From Sphingopyxis jiangsuensis (lineage in GTDB: Bacteria; Pseudomonadota; Alphaproteobacteria; Sphingomonadales; Sphingomonadaceae), in contig NZ_JAERPO010000004.1 of assembly GCF_016734905.1 (NCBI RefSeq), positions 1-64,000 on the forward strand: a stretch of 64,000 nucleotides of DNA, read 5' to 3'. The notes beneath the pieces are model-generated. The model searched no databases. It was not told where the DNA came from and was given only the letters and a program-made list of their open reading frames with translations. A program made the translations under genes and the position numbers. This document shows, piece by piece, positions 16,195 to 25,239 of this stretch (its first letter is position 1; every line of letters starts with the position of its first letter).

Positions 16195-16848
16195 ATGGGC
16201 TGGCGACTGGCACATGGGACGGGCTATTGCGAAGCGGGCGGCGAACTCGTATTCCTCGACTTGGCTCGCGACAAATATCTCTCGCTGCGTGGCCGCGATC
16301 GCGCCGCGTTCGAGCGGCTTCGTGCCGGCGAGCCGAACGACAGCGACGCTATGACGCGGCTTGTCGCGACGGGCCTCTTTGCGCGTTGCGACGGCGGGCA
16401 TGACGTCGCGCCCACGCGCGTCTTGGTGCCGTTCCGCGACCTGGCCTCGCACCACGATGCCCCCTTTGGCGTCGGCATGGCAATTCAGGCGGCCCGCGCG
16501 CTCGGCTGGGCGAAACGCGCTATGCGATCCGCACAGATAGCGAGCACCGTCGAACGCCTACGGACAGCCAAGCGCGAACTCGCCGTTCCCGGTGACGAGG
16601 ACGCGATCGTGGCGATCGCTCGGCGCTATTCTGCTTGCCGCTGGCTCATTCCGATCGAGCCCCGGTGTCTCGTCGACGCGCTTGCGCTCGACCGGATCTT
16701 GCTCAAGCGGCGTCTCGCCGTGTCGCTCGTCTTCGGCGTGCGCCTCGATCCGTTCGCGGCGCATTGCTGGCTGCAGACCCCCGAAACCATCCTCACCGGT
16801 ACGTTGGCCGAGGCCCGGAACTACACGCCCATCCTGGTGGTCGCATGA
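16195..16848 (+). CDS. Lasso peptide B protein: leader-binding domain fused to Cys protease
   Basis: 217 residues. The first 70 resemble a PqqD-like precursor-recognition domain (GGELVFLDLARDKYLSL), which binds the leader peptide. The rest is the transglutaminase-like protease that cuts after the leader, with the probable nucleophile C158 (PRCLVDALALDRIL) and H190 (FAAHCWLQT); the third acidic residue is not obvious to me. A single fused B protein is typical for proteobacterial lasso loci. The ATG at 16,195 has no evident ribosome site, so the true start may differ slightly. Its stop overlaps the start of the cyclase gene. Confidence 0.9.
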   Translation: MGWRLAHGTGYCEAGGELVFLDLARDKYLSLRGRDRAAFERLRAGEPNDSDAMTRLVATGLFARCDGGHDVAPTRVLVPFRDLASHHDAPFGVGMAIQAARALGWAKRAMRSAQIASTVERLRTAKRELAVPGDEDAIVAIARRYSACRWLIPIEPRCLVDALALDRILLKRRLAVSLVFGVRLDPFAAHCWLQTPETILTGTLAEARNYTPILVVA

Positions 16849-18593
16849 CGCGGGGCGTGATCGCCTTCGTCAGCTGCGAGGGCAGCGCGGACCATTTCGA
16901 GGCCATCGCGGCTGTCCACGGACTTCGCCGGATCGCGTCACCTCCTGGCCTATTCCTCTTCGCGGGCCCGAAGTTGTCAGATCGCCTGATGGCGGATGGC
17001 TCGGTGCTCCTGGGCGAGGTCTTCTCGCTCTCGGGGGCGAGCTGTCACGCGCCTTCAGACGGCTGGGGCAACTATCTCGCCTTCGCGAGGCGGGAAGGTC
17101 GCTGGCTGATCGATCGTGCTCCGTTGACGGGCGCTCCGCTCTATTGGACCCGTTGGCGGGGCGGAATATTGTGCGCTTCGCACCTCGAGTTGATCGCCGA
17201 TCTGCTGGAATCGCCGACCGTAGACTGGGAGTTCATCGCCCAGGCCCTTATATACAGCAATCTTCGGACCGAGCGCACCGGCCTCACTGGCCTGTCGGAG
17301 CTTCTGCCGGGAATGCGGCTCGCGATTGACGATGCTTCGGCAAAGACGATCCCGCTCTGGTCACCATGGGAGCATGTCGGGAAGGCAATTAATGCGGGAA
17401 TAGCCGAGCTAGCTCCCGAGCTGGAGCGGCGACTGGTCGCTTCGGTGCGCGCGTGGAGCGGCACGCGCAAGGAGATCATGCTCGAGCTTTCGGGCGGGCT
17501 CGACTCGTCGATCGTCGCGGCCGCCTTGTCGGCCGCGGGTTCCGACTTCACCGCGATCAATTTTGTTACGCGCGGCGCGGATGGCGACGAGCGTCATTAT
17601 GCGCGCGCGGTAGCAAGCCGGTGCGGTATCGAACTGATCGAGAGCGAGATCGATCCGGCTGATGTCGATCTCGTTGCCCGGCCCTCGGTAATCGGGGCCA
17701 GGCCTGGAGCCTATGCCGTGCTTCGCGGCATTGACCGCGCATTCGAGCGCGGGGTCGGTGGCCGCGAGGTGTCGTTGTTCGGCGGCATCGGTGGCGACAA
17801 TATCTTCTGTTTCGACGGTTCGGTGTCGCCATTCCTCGACGCCGCTGCGACTTTCGGGATGGGACGCCGTGCCTTCCGGACGCTCCGCGACGTGGCGCGC
17901 GGTGGCGGAGCGACCCTTTGGGGTGCGGCACTGCTTGCGTGGAAGGCGTGGCGACGAGGTCCACGCGATCATTGGCGGAGCGAACCGGAATTCCTGAGCC
18001 CCGACGCCATTCCTGCTGCGCCCTTCGCACATCCGTGGGACGAGGGGGCACGAGGCCAGAGTCAGGCGAAGCGCAACCATGTCGAGGCGGTGCGGCGAAT
18101 TCTCGATTTCGTCGACCGACCGCCGCGCTGGGCGGCGCGCGACGTGGTCGCGCCGCTTCTGTCGCAGCCCGTGGTCGAATATTGCCTCTCCATTCCCAGC
18201 TGGACCTGGATCGAGGGCGGGCGGGACCGCGCGGTCGCGCGCGCCGCCTTCGCCCATCGCCTGCCGCCCGAGGTCGTCTGGCGTCGCGGCAAGGGACGGC
18301 TCGAGTCGGTCGCCACTGCCGCCTATCTTCGCCAGCGCGCCGAGCTCGCTGAACTGCTGCTCGGCGGACGCCTTGCCGAGCATGGCCTGCTCGACCTCGA
18401 CGCGATCCGGGCTTATCTCGTGCGCGATCTCGCCGACGGCGACTTTCTCTATTACCGGCTGCTCGAAATCGCCGACGTCGAACTCTGGGTGCGGTCGGTC
18501 GAGGAACTCTTCGCCTCGCGGCCGAGCTTCGACCAGCGATCATATTGCGGTGACTTGGCTGGATCGGGGTCGACCTCGTCCTTGAGCCAGTAG
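16845..18593 (+). CDS. Lasso peptide C protein: asparagine-synthetase-like macrolactam synthetase
   Basis: 582 residues. The ATP-binding PP-loop SGGLDSS at residues 216-222 activates the Glu8 side chain as an adenylate so that Gly1 can close the ring. The N-terminal 200 residues keep the shape of the glutamine amidotransferase domain, but the sequence begins MTRG, without the nucleophilic Cys2, as expected for a cyclase that needs no ammonia. A 4-base ATGA overlap couples it to the B gene. Its last 142 bases overlap the 3' end of the convergent isopeptidase gene. Confidence 0.92.
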   Translation: MTRGVIAFVSCEGSADHFEAIAAVHGLRRIASPPGLFLFAGPKLSDRLMADGSVLLGEVFSLSGASCHAPSDGWGNYLAFARREGRWLIDRAPLTGAPLYWTRWRGGILCASHLELIADLLESPTVDWEFIAQALIYSNLRTERTGLTGLSELLPGMRLAIDDASAKTIPLWSPWEHVGKAINAGIAELAPELERRLVASVRAWSGTRKEIMLELSGGLDSSIVAAALSAAGSDFTAINFVTRGADGDERHYARAVASRCGIELIESEIDPADVDLVARPSVIGARPGAYAVLRGIDRAFERGVGGREVSLFGGIGGDNIFCFDGSVSPFLDAAATFGMGRRAFRTLRDVARGGGATLWGAALLAWKAWRRGPRDHWRSEPEFLSPDAIPAAPFAHPWDEGARGQSQAKRNHVEAVRRILDFVDRPPRWAARDVVAPLLSQPVVEYCLSIPSWTWIEGGRDRAVARAAFAHRLPPEVVWRRGKGRLESVATAAYLRQRAELAELLLGGRLAEHGLLDLDAIRAYLVRDLADGDFLYYRLLEIADVELWVRSVEELFASRPSFDQRSYCGDLAGSGSTSSLSQ

Positions 18594-20431
18594 AGGAACC
18601 AGTCGAGGTTACGCTCATAGACCGCGAGCTTCTGACGAGGCTCGAACTTAATATGGGGGGCGAGCGGGTAAATGTGCAGCTCACCCATGCGGGCCGTCGC
18701 GAGCTTGCTCTGCAACTCGATGGTCTGCCTCGCCTCGCTCTCGGGCAGCTGCAGAAGAATCGGAGCCCGGATGCGCGCGATGTCGGCCGACGGGGACAGG
18801 CGGCGCCACCCGGCCGGGTCGGCGTCGGGCGACCCGAGCTTCCAGTAGCGCTGCACATTATCGACGAACATCGACCGGCTCGGCCGCTCGTTGAACCAGT
18901 AATAGCTCGGCTCGAGGCTAACCGAGGCGCTCGCGGCGGCCCTGAGCAGATTGCTGTGAGTCGCGGTCCACATCGTAACTTCGCTTCCGAAGCTTAGACC
19001 GCCCATGCCGACGCGACTAGGATCGACGATCCCTTGGCGCGCCAGATGGTCGATCGCGGCCTCCACGACCTGGCGGCCGAGCTTGTAACCTGCTTCCGCG
19101 GTCATCTCTCCCGGGAGCCGGTTGATGCAAAGCGTCGCAATTCCGCGCGCTGCCATGGCACGCAGGGGATATTCATCGCCCAACCCCCCACGCACGAAGC
19201 CGGGGCACCGGTAGTAGGTCACGAAGAGCGGCAGCCGCCCGGGGATCTTCGGGCGAATCAAAACGCCCGACGCACGGCTGCCGCTCACCTGCCATGCGAT
19301 GGTTTCGGCAAGGAGCCCGTCGCTGTCAGGAAACTGGTTGGGAGTGTCGATGATGGTCTTGGCGCCATCAAGCCCGATCCGCACGAGGCGCGGCGGCGTC
19401 GAGGGGGTGGCTTCGACGCAGAATAGAGCATCGGGCGCCGCAGCGCAGGGGGAATCCTCGTCGCGGCTTCCCGAGAGCAGACCGTCGGTCGCGGCAAGAG
19501 GCGACAATTCCGCCGTGCCGGATGACCAGATGTAAAGAGTCTCGCGGAGCGCGCGATCTCGCAAGGTGACGATCGTCCGCCCGTCGGCGAGTGGCAGAGT
19601 CGAGGCAAGGCGCCGTGATCCCTCCGCGCAGCCGAGGATTTCGAAGCACACGCCGCTCGCCTGCAGCTTGGCCTTGAGCACTGCGGTCGGTCCGGCGGAT
19701 GCGCGAGGAAGCGGCGGGGGCAGTGCCCCCGCCTCGGCGGTGGAGGCGACGCGCGCCGACCCAGTAGCCATGTCATGGACGCGGATGATGCGGGGTTGGT
19801 CGGCGAGCAGCGGCGCGCGGTCGAACCAGTCGCCGGTGAAGCGCTGCGTCGCCGCACGGCCATTGACAAGCCCGCCGCGATAAAGCGGTGCGGACAGATC
19901 GACGCGCCCATCGACGAGAATACCGGTCTCCCGCTCTGCATCTTCCGCGCGCGCGATCGCCTCGCGAGAAGGGCCTTCCGCGGCGATGACGGTGCCGTCG
20001 GCCTGGATTGCGAAGCCCTCGATATCGCCGTCGCCCACGACGATCGGGACGAAGCCCGAGCCGTCCACCTCGCTTCGCCATAGCGCGACCCGCCCGTCGA
20101 CCAGCGCGCGGACGACGATGGCGCGGCTGTCCGGGGTCCAGGTCGCTTCGCCTGGCATGACGACCCCGACTTCATAGATCAGCGCGGTGCCGAGGCGTCC
20201 GAGCCCCCGCGGCTGGCCCTTGCCGTCAGCAGGCGCGATGTACCAGTCGACATCGATCCGGTTTGTAGCAGTTGAGGGTCGCTCGATACGGTAGGCGATC
20301 CATCGCCCGTCGGGGGAGGCGGCAAGACCCGAGATGTCGGCAATCTCGGCAATTTCGCGCGGGGTCGTCTGGCCGGCTGCGGCAGGTGCCGCAGCCAGCA
20401 TGGCGAGAAGAAGCGCGGTACGGCTTACCAC
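18452..20431 (-). CDS. Lasso peptide isopeptidase (prolyl-oligopeptidase fold)
   Basis: 659 residues with an N-terminal signal peptide (cleavage near AAAGQ), so it acts in the periplasm. An N-terminal beta-propeller region is followed by an alpha/beta hydrolase domain with nucleophile S480 in GLSFGSE, probable acid in the PESE segment near 564-566 and H593 in APHIKF. This matches the family of the astexin isopeptidase AtxE2, which hydrolyses the ring isopeptide bond of its own lasso peptide. The GTG start overlaps the stop of the TonB receptor gene by 7 bases. The C-terminal 40 residues after FLYWLKDEV are polar and read through the end of the cyclase gene. Confidence 0.9.
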   Translation of the reverse strand: MVSRTALLLAMLAAAPAAAGQTTPREIAEIADISGLAASPDGRWIAYRIERPSTATNRIDVDWYIAPADGKGQPRGLGRLGTALIYEVGVVMPGEATWTPDSRAIVVRALVDGRVALWRSEVDGSGFVPIVVGDGDIEGFAIQADGTVIAAEGPSREAIARAEDAERETGILVDGRVDLSAPLYRGGLVNGRAATQRFTGDWFDRAPLLADQPRIIRVHDMATGSARVASTAEAGALPPPLPRASAGPTAVLKAKLQASGVCFEILGCAEGSRRLASTLPLADGRTIVTLRDRALRETLYIWSSGTAELSPLAATDGLLSGSRDEDSPCAAAPDALFCVEATPSTPPRLVRIGLDGAKTIIDTPNQFPDSDGLLAETIAWQVSGSRASGVLIRPKIPGRLPLFVTYYRCPGFVRGGLGDEYPLRAMAARGIATLCINRLPGEMTAEAGYKLGRQVVEAAIDHLARQGIVDPSRVGMGGLSFGSEVTMWTATHSNLLRAAASASVSLEPSYYWFNERPSRSMFVDNVQRYWKLGSPDADPAGWRRLSPSADIARIRAPILLQLPESEARQTIELQSKLATARMGELHIYPLAPHIKFEPRQKLAVYERNLDWFLYWLKDEVDPDPAKSPQYDRWSKLGREAKSSSTDRTQSSTSAISSSR

Positions 20432-23370
20432 CGGATCGTCGCCTGGATCGAGGCGGTCCGCCCATAGGGGTTGGCCTTCTCAGGATCATAGCCGAGCGCT
20501 GAAGTGCTGCTCCGCACTTCGACGAAGGGCGGATCTCGATCGAAGAGGTTCTGGACGCTGAACGCGAGGGTCAGCCCGCGACCGTCGGCCCCTCCCGTGC
20601 CGCCGATTTGCTGGGCAAGCGTCAGATCAACTGTGGTCCACGACGATACCCGGGCCGCCGGAATGACGGTCTGGTTCGTGTAGCCCTCGACATAATTGAC
20701 GAAGGCATTGGCCGAGAAGCCATCTTCCGACCATCCCGCCCGTCCGCGCAGCCGCCATTTGGCGGGGCTGGCGTAGAGCCCCACGACGTCGATGCTCGGC
20801 GCGCCCACGGTGAGCTGCCGCTTGATCGAGAAAATATGGGTTCCCGCGATCCCGAGATCGAGCATTCCGCTGCCGACTCGCGGAGCATAGCCGAGATCGA
20901 AATCGATCCCGCGCTGCCGTTCGGCTGACAGATTGCGCGTTCGTCCGTCGAGGATCGCGGCAATGTCGCCGGGCGCGAAGCCGAACGGATTGAAAAACAG
21001 CGGCGAGTTGAAATAGCCCTGCACGAGGTCGGGCGATGGGTTCTCGGTGACGACGCCCGCAAAGGCTTCGCGGTCGACAAGGAAGCGGAGATAGTCCTCG
21101 CTCGCGCTGCCGATCCGGTCGCGATAGTCGACATCATAATAGGTGAGCGATGCCTTCAGCCCCGGGACCGACGGCGGGGCGATGTCGAAGCCGGCGGTCC
21201 AGGTCTTTGCCCTCTCGGGCTGCACGTTCGGAGCATAGCCGAAAAGGCCGATGACATTAGCCACGCCCGAGGTTGTCGTCGGGTCGGGCACCTGCAACGT
21301 CGTATAGAAGGCGACCGTCTCGCCGATCAGCTCGGAGAAGAGCGGTGCGCGGAACGATGTGCCGTAGGATGCGCGCAGCGCAATGCCGTCCACCGGTTCC
21401 CACCGCACTCCGAGCTTGGGATTCTCGGTGCGCCCGAACTGGTTATAATCCTCGATCCGGCCCGCCAGCGTGAGATCGAGCTTCTGGAAGCCGGGAACGG
21501 CATTGTCGGCGCCGAAGATCGGCACCAGCAGCTCCGCATACACCGATTTGACGTGCCGGGGACCGGGCAGGCCGAAGAAGGGCGAGGCATCGGGCGTCAG
21601 GAAGCTGGCGTCGTTGATCGTGAAATAATCATAGGCCTCGCGTCGATATTCGGCGCCGACGGCAACGCGAACCTCGCCGCCAGGAAGACGCAACAGCGGG
21701 CCATCGGCGCGCAGCGCGGCCGACCAATTATCGAACGTGTCGATCGTCGCATAGCTGCCGCGAATGCTTTCGATCGACGCGGGATTATTGGCGCTGCCGT
21801 CGCCGAACACATTGAACGCTGTCGCGGGATTGGTGTCGGCGAGCGCCGCGCGAAGACGCGCGCTGTTCACGACATTGTCGAAGCTCGCGCGGCTCTTCTG
21901 GCGGCCATAATTGCCTCCGAGCTGGATGCGCCAGGCCCCGATTTCCTGCTCGAGCGCTGCCGACGCCGAAACCGCCCAGACACGGCCCCTGTTGATCTGC
22001 GGCCCAAGCTCGTTTGTGAAGCTATAGGCGACGGCAACGGGTTCGTTCGTCCCGATCGGATCGACGTAGAAGGGATTGGTCACCGGCACGGTGGCAGTGC
22101 GGAGGAAGTCGGTCTTGCCGATCTGCCGGTATCGGCGCTCCGCTGCGAGAATGTTGGTCCGCAGCGTCAGCGTGCCCGTGATGTCGACCGCGCCGCTGGC
22201 GTAGAGGCTATGGACGCGCTGACGGGGCAGGAGGTCGGCTTCGAGCCGGTTGTCGCGCCGGTTCTGGACGCCGGGGAGAAGGTCGGCCGCGGTAAGCGCG
22301 GTCCCGTTCTGGCCAGCCGGGATTCCGAAAATCTGTCCGTTCGCGGCCGTGATCGTCCCGGGGGCTGCAAAGAGTGACCGGTAATCCCCGCCACCGAAGG
22401 GGCGGAGGTCCTCGCGGGCATAGTCTCGCTTCGCGGCCGCGAGCGCGCCGCGTTCGGAATATTGATAGGCAATCATGAAATGACCGCCGTCCCAACCCTT
22501 GCCGAAGAGCTGGCTGAACTGGAGATCGGTCATGTCGCCGTCCGACGTGCCCGCCCGAAACAGCGTTTCGGCGCCCTCGAAGCGGTTGCGGAGCCGTAGG
22601 TTGACGACCCCGGCGACGGCATCGGCGCCATAGATGGCCGAGGCGCCGTCGGTGAGAACCTCGATCCGCTCGACCGCAGTGACTGGAATAAGCGAGATGT
22701 CTGCAAAGGCTCCGCCAAGTCCGCCGAGCGCCGGCCGGGTTCCGTCGATGAGAACGAGCGTCGACGAGGTTCCGAGGCCGCGCAGGTTGATGCCGCTACC
22801 GTAGGTCGCATCGGCGCCTGCGCCATTGCGCGTCGTCGCGCCGAGCGTCGTTTCGGTGACGCCGCCGCCGAATGCCTGCGGAAGCGACTGGAGCATCTGC
22901 TGAACCGTGCCGTAGCCGCTCTTCTCAATAGCTTTGCGATCGATGCTTATGACCGGAGACCCCACGGGCCCTGCACCGCGGATGCGAGAACCGGTGACTA
23001 CGATCGCATCGCGGCCGCTCGTTTCAGTCGATCCAGCCTCCGCGGCAACGTCGTTTCCCTCGCGGATGACAAGCGCGCCATCGACGAGTTCCGCTACGAG
23101 GCCGGTGCCGGAAAGGAGGCGCGACAGTGCGGCGTCGTCGCTATACCGGCCTTGGACGCGCGCGCTGCGCTTCCCCTGTACGATCGACGACGACGCGATC
23201 ACCTCGCGGCCGGACACCTGCGAATAGCGCTGCAATGCCGTGCCGAGATCCTGGGCAGCGATATCGTAGCTTTGCTGTACGGACTGGACCTGCGCATGTG
23301 CCGTGGGAACCTGAATCGCGATTGACGCGGTGCTCGCCGAGAGCATCGCCCCCAGAAACTTGTACTTCAT
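20425..23370 (-). CDS. TonB-dependent receptor with STN signalling domain
   Basis: 981 residues, outer membrane. After a signal peptide (ending near TAHAQ) comes an STN domain (YDIAAQDLGTALQRYSQVSG), which marks transducers that signal to FecR-type anti-sigma factors. Then follow a TonB box-like DAIVVTGSRI, a plug domain and a long barrel ending in an aromatic residue (TIRW). The ATG at 23,370 is preceded by GGGAGGT. It is coupled to the isopeptidase gene, so it most likely imports the lasso peptides from this locus, or related ones, and reports their presence to FecR/FecI. Confidence 0.92.
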   Translation of the reverse strand: MKYKFLGAMLSASTASIAIQVPTAHAQVQSVQQSYDIAAQDLGTALQRYSQVSGREVIASSSIVQGKRSARVQGRYSDDAALSRLLSGTGLVAELVDGALVIREGNDVAAEAGSTETSGRDAIVVTGSRIRGAGPVGSPVISIDRKAIEKSGYGTVQQMLQSLPQAFGGGVTETTLGATTRNGAGADATYGSGINLRGLGTSSTLVLIDGTRPALGGLGGAFADISLIPVTAVERIEVLTDGASAIYGADAVAGVVNLRLRNRFEGAETLFRAGTSDGDMTDLQFSQLFGKGWDGGHFMIAYQYSERGALAAAKRDYAREDLRPFGGGDYRSLFAAPGTITAANGQIFGIPAGQNGTALTAADLLPGVQNRRDNRLEADLLPRQRVHSLYASGAVDITGTLTLRTNILAAERRYRQIGKTDFLRTATVPVTNPFYVDPIGTNEPVAVAYSFTNELGPQINRGRVWAVSASAALEQEIGAWRIQLGGNYGRQKSRASFDNVVNSARLRAALADTNPATAFNVFGDGSANNPASIESIRGSYATIDTFDNWSAALRADGPLLRLPGGEVRVAVGAEYRREAYDYFTINDASFLTPDASPFFGLPGPRHVKSVYAELLVPIFGADNAVPGFQKLDLTLAGRIEDYNQFGRTENPKLGVRWEPVDGIALRASYGTSFRAPLFSELIGETVAFYTTLQVPDPTTTSGVANVIGLFGYAPNVQPERAKTWTAGFDIAPPSVPGLKASLTYYDVDYRDRIGSASEDYLRFLVDREAFAGVVTENPSPDLVQGYFNSPLFFNPFGFAPGDIAAILDGRTRNLSAERQRGIDFDLGYAPRVGSGMLDLGIAGTHIFSIKRQLTVGAPSIDVVGLYASPAKWRLRGRAGWSEDGFSANAFVNYVEGYTNQTVIPAARVSSWTTVDLTLAQQIGGTGGADGRGLTLAFSVQNLFDRDPPFVEVRSSTSALGYDPEKANPYGRTASIQATIRW

Positions 23371-23450
23371 CTTACCTCCCCAAGCGGCCTCCGATGGCCG
23401 TCTGGGGGTGCAAAACACCGGAAAGGGGATTCCCCCTTTTGCGATTGGGA

Positions 23451-24389
23451 TTATTTTTTGCTGAGGGTGATTGCGTCCGGACCTTCTTCGTCATCCAGCC
23501 CAAAAGCTGCGGCGAGCTTGCGAGCGAGGCTCGCGCTGTCGGCGACATCGAAGCGGCCCGTTACGGGGAGCGATCCCAGCGCAGGGTCTGCGAGGCGGAT
23601 CGGTTTGGCATTGGCCTTGTTGGCGGCATCGATGACGGCGCCGAGCGGGAGCGCGTCGGCCGCCAGCATCGTCGTCGGCTCACTCGTTTGCACGGGGCTT
23701 GCCATGGCCGGGAGGAGGCGAGGGCCGTCGTCCGACACTTCGGCTGTCTCTCCCGGCGCGAGGCGGAGCGCTTTGCTCGAACCGCCAAGCCGGACCTCGA
23801 CCGAACCGCGCACGAGCTTGACGGTGGGGACGCTCGATCTGGCGTCCACCTCGAAGATGGTCCCGAGCGCCTTTGTCTCCGAGACACCCGCGACGACAAT
23901 GAATGGCCTTGCACTATCGTGGGCGACATCGAACCGCGCGCGGCCGCCGTGCAGGCGGATACGCCGCTCGGTGTCGGAGAATTGCGGTTCCGCCCAGGCA
24001 CCATCCATTAGTGTCACGGTCGAGCCGTCGGCGAGGCGGAGCTGGCCGGGCAGCATGGGGCCTTCTGCAATCTGCGGCGTGTCGGCCTGTCGTCCCATTT
24101 GCCAGGTGAAAGCCACCGCTATGCCGATTGCGGCGATCGTCGCGACGGCCCAGCGGAAGCCCCCTGGTGCATTGCACTCTTTGTGCGCCCCGGCTTCGCT
24201 TCGCGCCATGGCTTCGATGCGGGTTCGAGAGGCGGCGCCTGACACCGCGAAATCATCCTCTGCCACGGCAAAGGCCTCGGCGTTGCCGGGCACCGCACAC
24301 CAGAGTTTGAAGGCTTCGCGGTCGGCTTCGGTCGGCGCACCGCGTAGCCGCACGGCCCATTCGGCCGCCTCGCGTTCGACAGATCTCAC
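23451..24389 (-). CDS. fecR: FecR-type anti-sigma factor
   Basis: 312 residues, GTG start overlapping the fecI stop by 4 bases. The N-terminal part has the cytoplasmic Trp-containing region that binds the sigma factor (EREAAEWAVRLRG and FKLWCAVPGN), one membrane segment near residues 80-95 (WAVATIAAIGIAVAF), and a periplasmic FecR domain (LADGSTVTLMDGAWAE through the GRARFDV region). It ends with a small STN-like part. It should relay the signal from the receptor STN domain to the sigma factor. Confidence 0.9.
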   Translation of the reverse strand: MRSVEREAAEWAVRLRGAPTEADREAFKLWCAVPGNAEAFAVAEDDFAVSGAASRTRIEAMARSEAGAHKECNAPGGFRWAVATIAAIGIAVAFTWQMGRQADTPQIAEGPMLPGQLRLADGSTVTLMDGAWAEPQFSDTERRIRLHGGRARFDVAHDSARPFIVVAGVSETKALGTIFEVDARSSVPTVKLVRGSVEVRLGGSSKALRLAPGETAEVSDDGPRLLPAMASPVQTSEPTTMLAADALPLGAVIDAANKANAKPIRLADPALGSLPVTGRFDVADSASLARKLAAAFGLDDEEGPDAITLSKK

Positions 24390-24967
24390 GAGTGCGTGTC
24401 TCGCGCCTTGCGGACAGCGATCAGGGCTTTGACGATATGTCTTTCCACGGCCTTCACATCCATCCCTTTGAGTCGTCCGATCTCTGGATAGCTGACATCG
24501 TCGAACCTGTGCATCAGGAATACATCCCGTGTGGTTGGATCTAGTTTCGCGATCGCATCCTCTACCCGGCGCAGCATGTCGCGATGCTCGAGCGTCGCAT
24601 GCGGGTCGGGCCCGGCGACTTCATGATCCTCGAAACTGTGATGGGCTTGGAGCTGGCCTCTTACCCCGGACCGCTTCCGGTTCTTCAGGATCGTGCGCGC
24701 TGCCGCGGCGAGATAGGCTCCGGGCGCATCGAGAAAGGCTGCGTGCACACCTTTCGCGGAGAAGAGCCGGCGAAACGTCTCCTGCACGAGGTCGCCGACA
24801 TCCTGCGGGTGAACATTGCGGCGAAAGATGCCCGCGATGCGCGCCTGGTGCGCGACATAGAGCGCTTCTTCGCGATCCGCACGGCCATATTCCGCCCAAT
24901 CGCCGGGAGGCAGGGGATCGCCTGCGGCGACGGCGCGCCGATCAGCCGGGTCATCGTCATAGTCCAT
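24386..24967 (-). CDS. fecI: FecI-type ECF sigma factor
   Basis: 193 residues with sigma region 2 (QDVGDLVQETFRRLF) and region 4 (LDPTTRDVFLMHRFDDVSYPEIGRLKGMDVKAVERH). The start at 24,967 is preferred because an upstream in-frame extension would run through the regulatory dyad. First gene of the fecI-fecR-tonB-isopeptidase operon, which it probably activates when the receptor is occupied. Confidence 0.9.
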   Translation of the reverse strand: MDYDDDPADRRAVAAGDPLPPGDWAEYGRADREEALYVAHQARIAGIFRRNVHPQDVGDLVQETFRRLFSAKGVHAAFLDAPGAYLAAAARTILKNRKRSGVRGQLQAHHSFEDHEVAGPDPHATLEHRDMLRRVEDAIAKLDPTTRDVFLMHRFDDVSYPEIGRLKGMDVKAVERHIVKALIAVRKARDTHS

Positions 24968-25020
24968 TCCACATCGCCTACCGGTCGGACCGAGGGGCAA
25001 TGAAGCCGGGAGGTAAGAAC

Positions 25021-25034
25021 ATATTCGGAAATAT
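25021..25034. promoter_or_regulatory. Palindrome with ATATTCGG upstream of fecI
   Basis: ATATT-CGGA-AATAT is a perfect inverted repeat 54 bases before the fecI start. It shares ATATTCGG with the palindrome before the lasso precursors and the dyad before luxR. It may be the operator that co-ordinates the two halves of the lasso locus. Confidence 0.5.
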
Positions 25035-25208
25035 GCGCCGCCGCCTTTAGCCCGAGGGCCTGGACATACGCGTCGGCCACCCGGCAACGGATGGGAATAT
25101 CACAAGGCTTTCCGAACGGAATTCTTACGTTCCGGCATCGCGCGCCTGCCAGCCCGATGCCCTCCAAGCATAGCCGGACGTAACGTCAGGGCAAGCCTGT
25201 GGTGCGAA

Positions 25209-25231
25209 GATTGATCCAAATTGAATCAATC
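25209..25231. other. Inverted repeat downstream of the nuclease gene
   Basis: GATTGAT (25,209-25,215) and ATCAATC (25,225-25,231) are perfect inverted repeats with a 9-base spacer, just after the nuclease stop. No T-run follows on the transcribed strand, so a terminator role is uncertain. Confidence 0.3.
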
Positions 25232-25239
25232 GGACTTGG

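Noticed and set aside
17566-18858. 430-codon minus-strand frame across the lasso cyclase
   Set aside because: Arg/Pro-rich shadow; cyclase motifs and isopeptidase frame explain the region.
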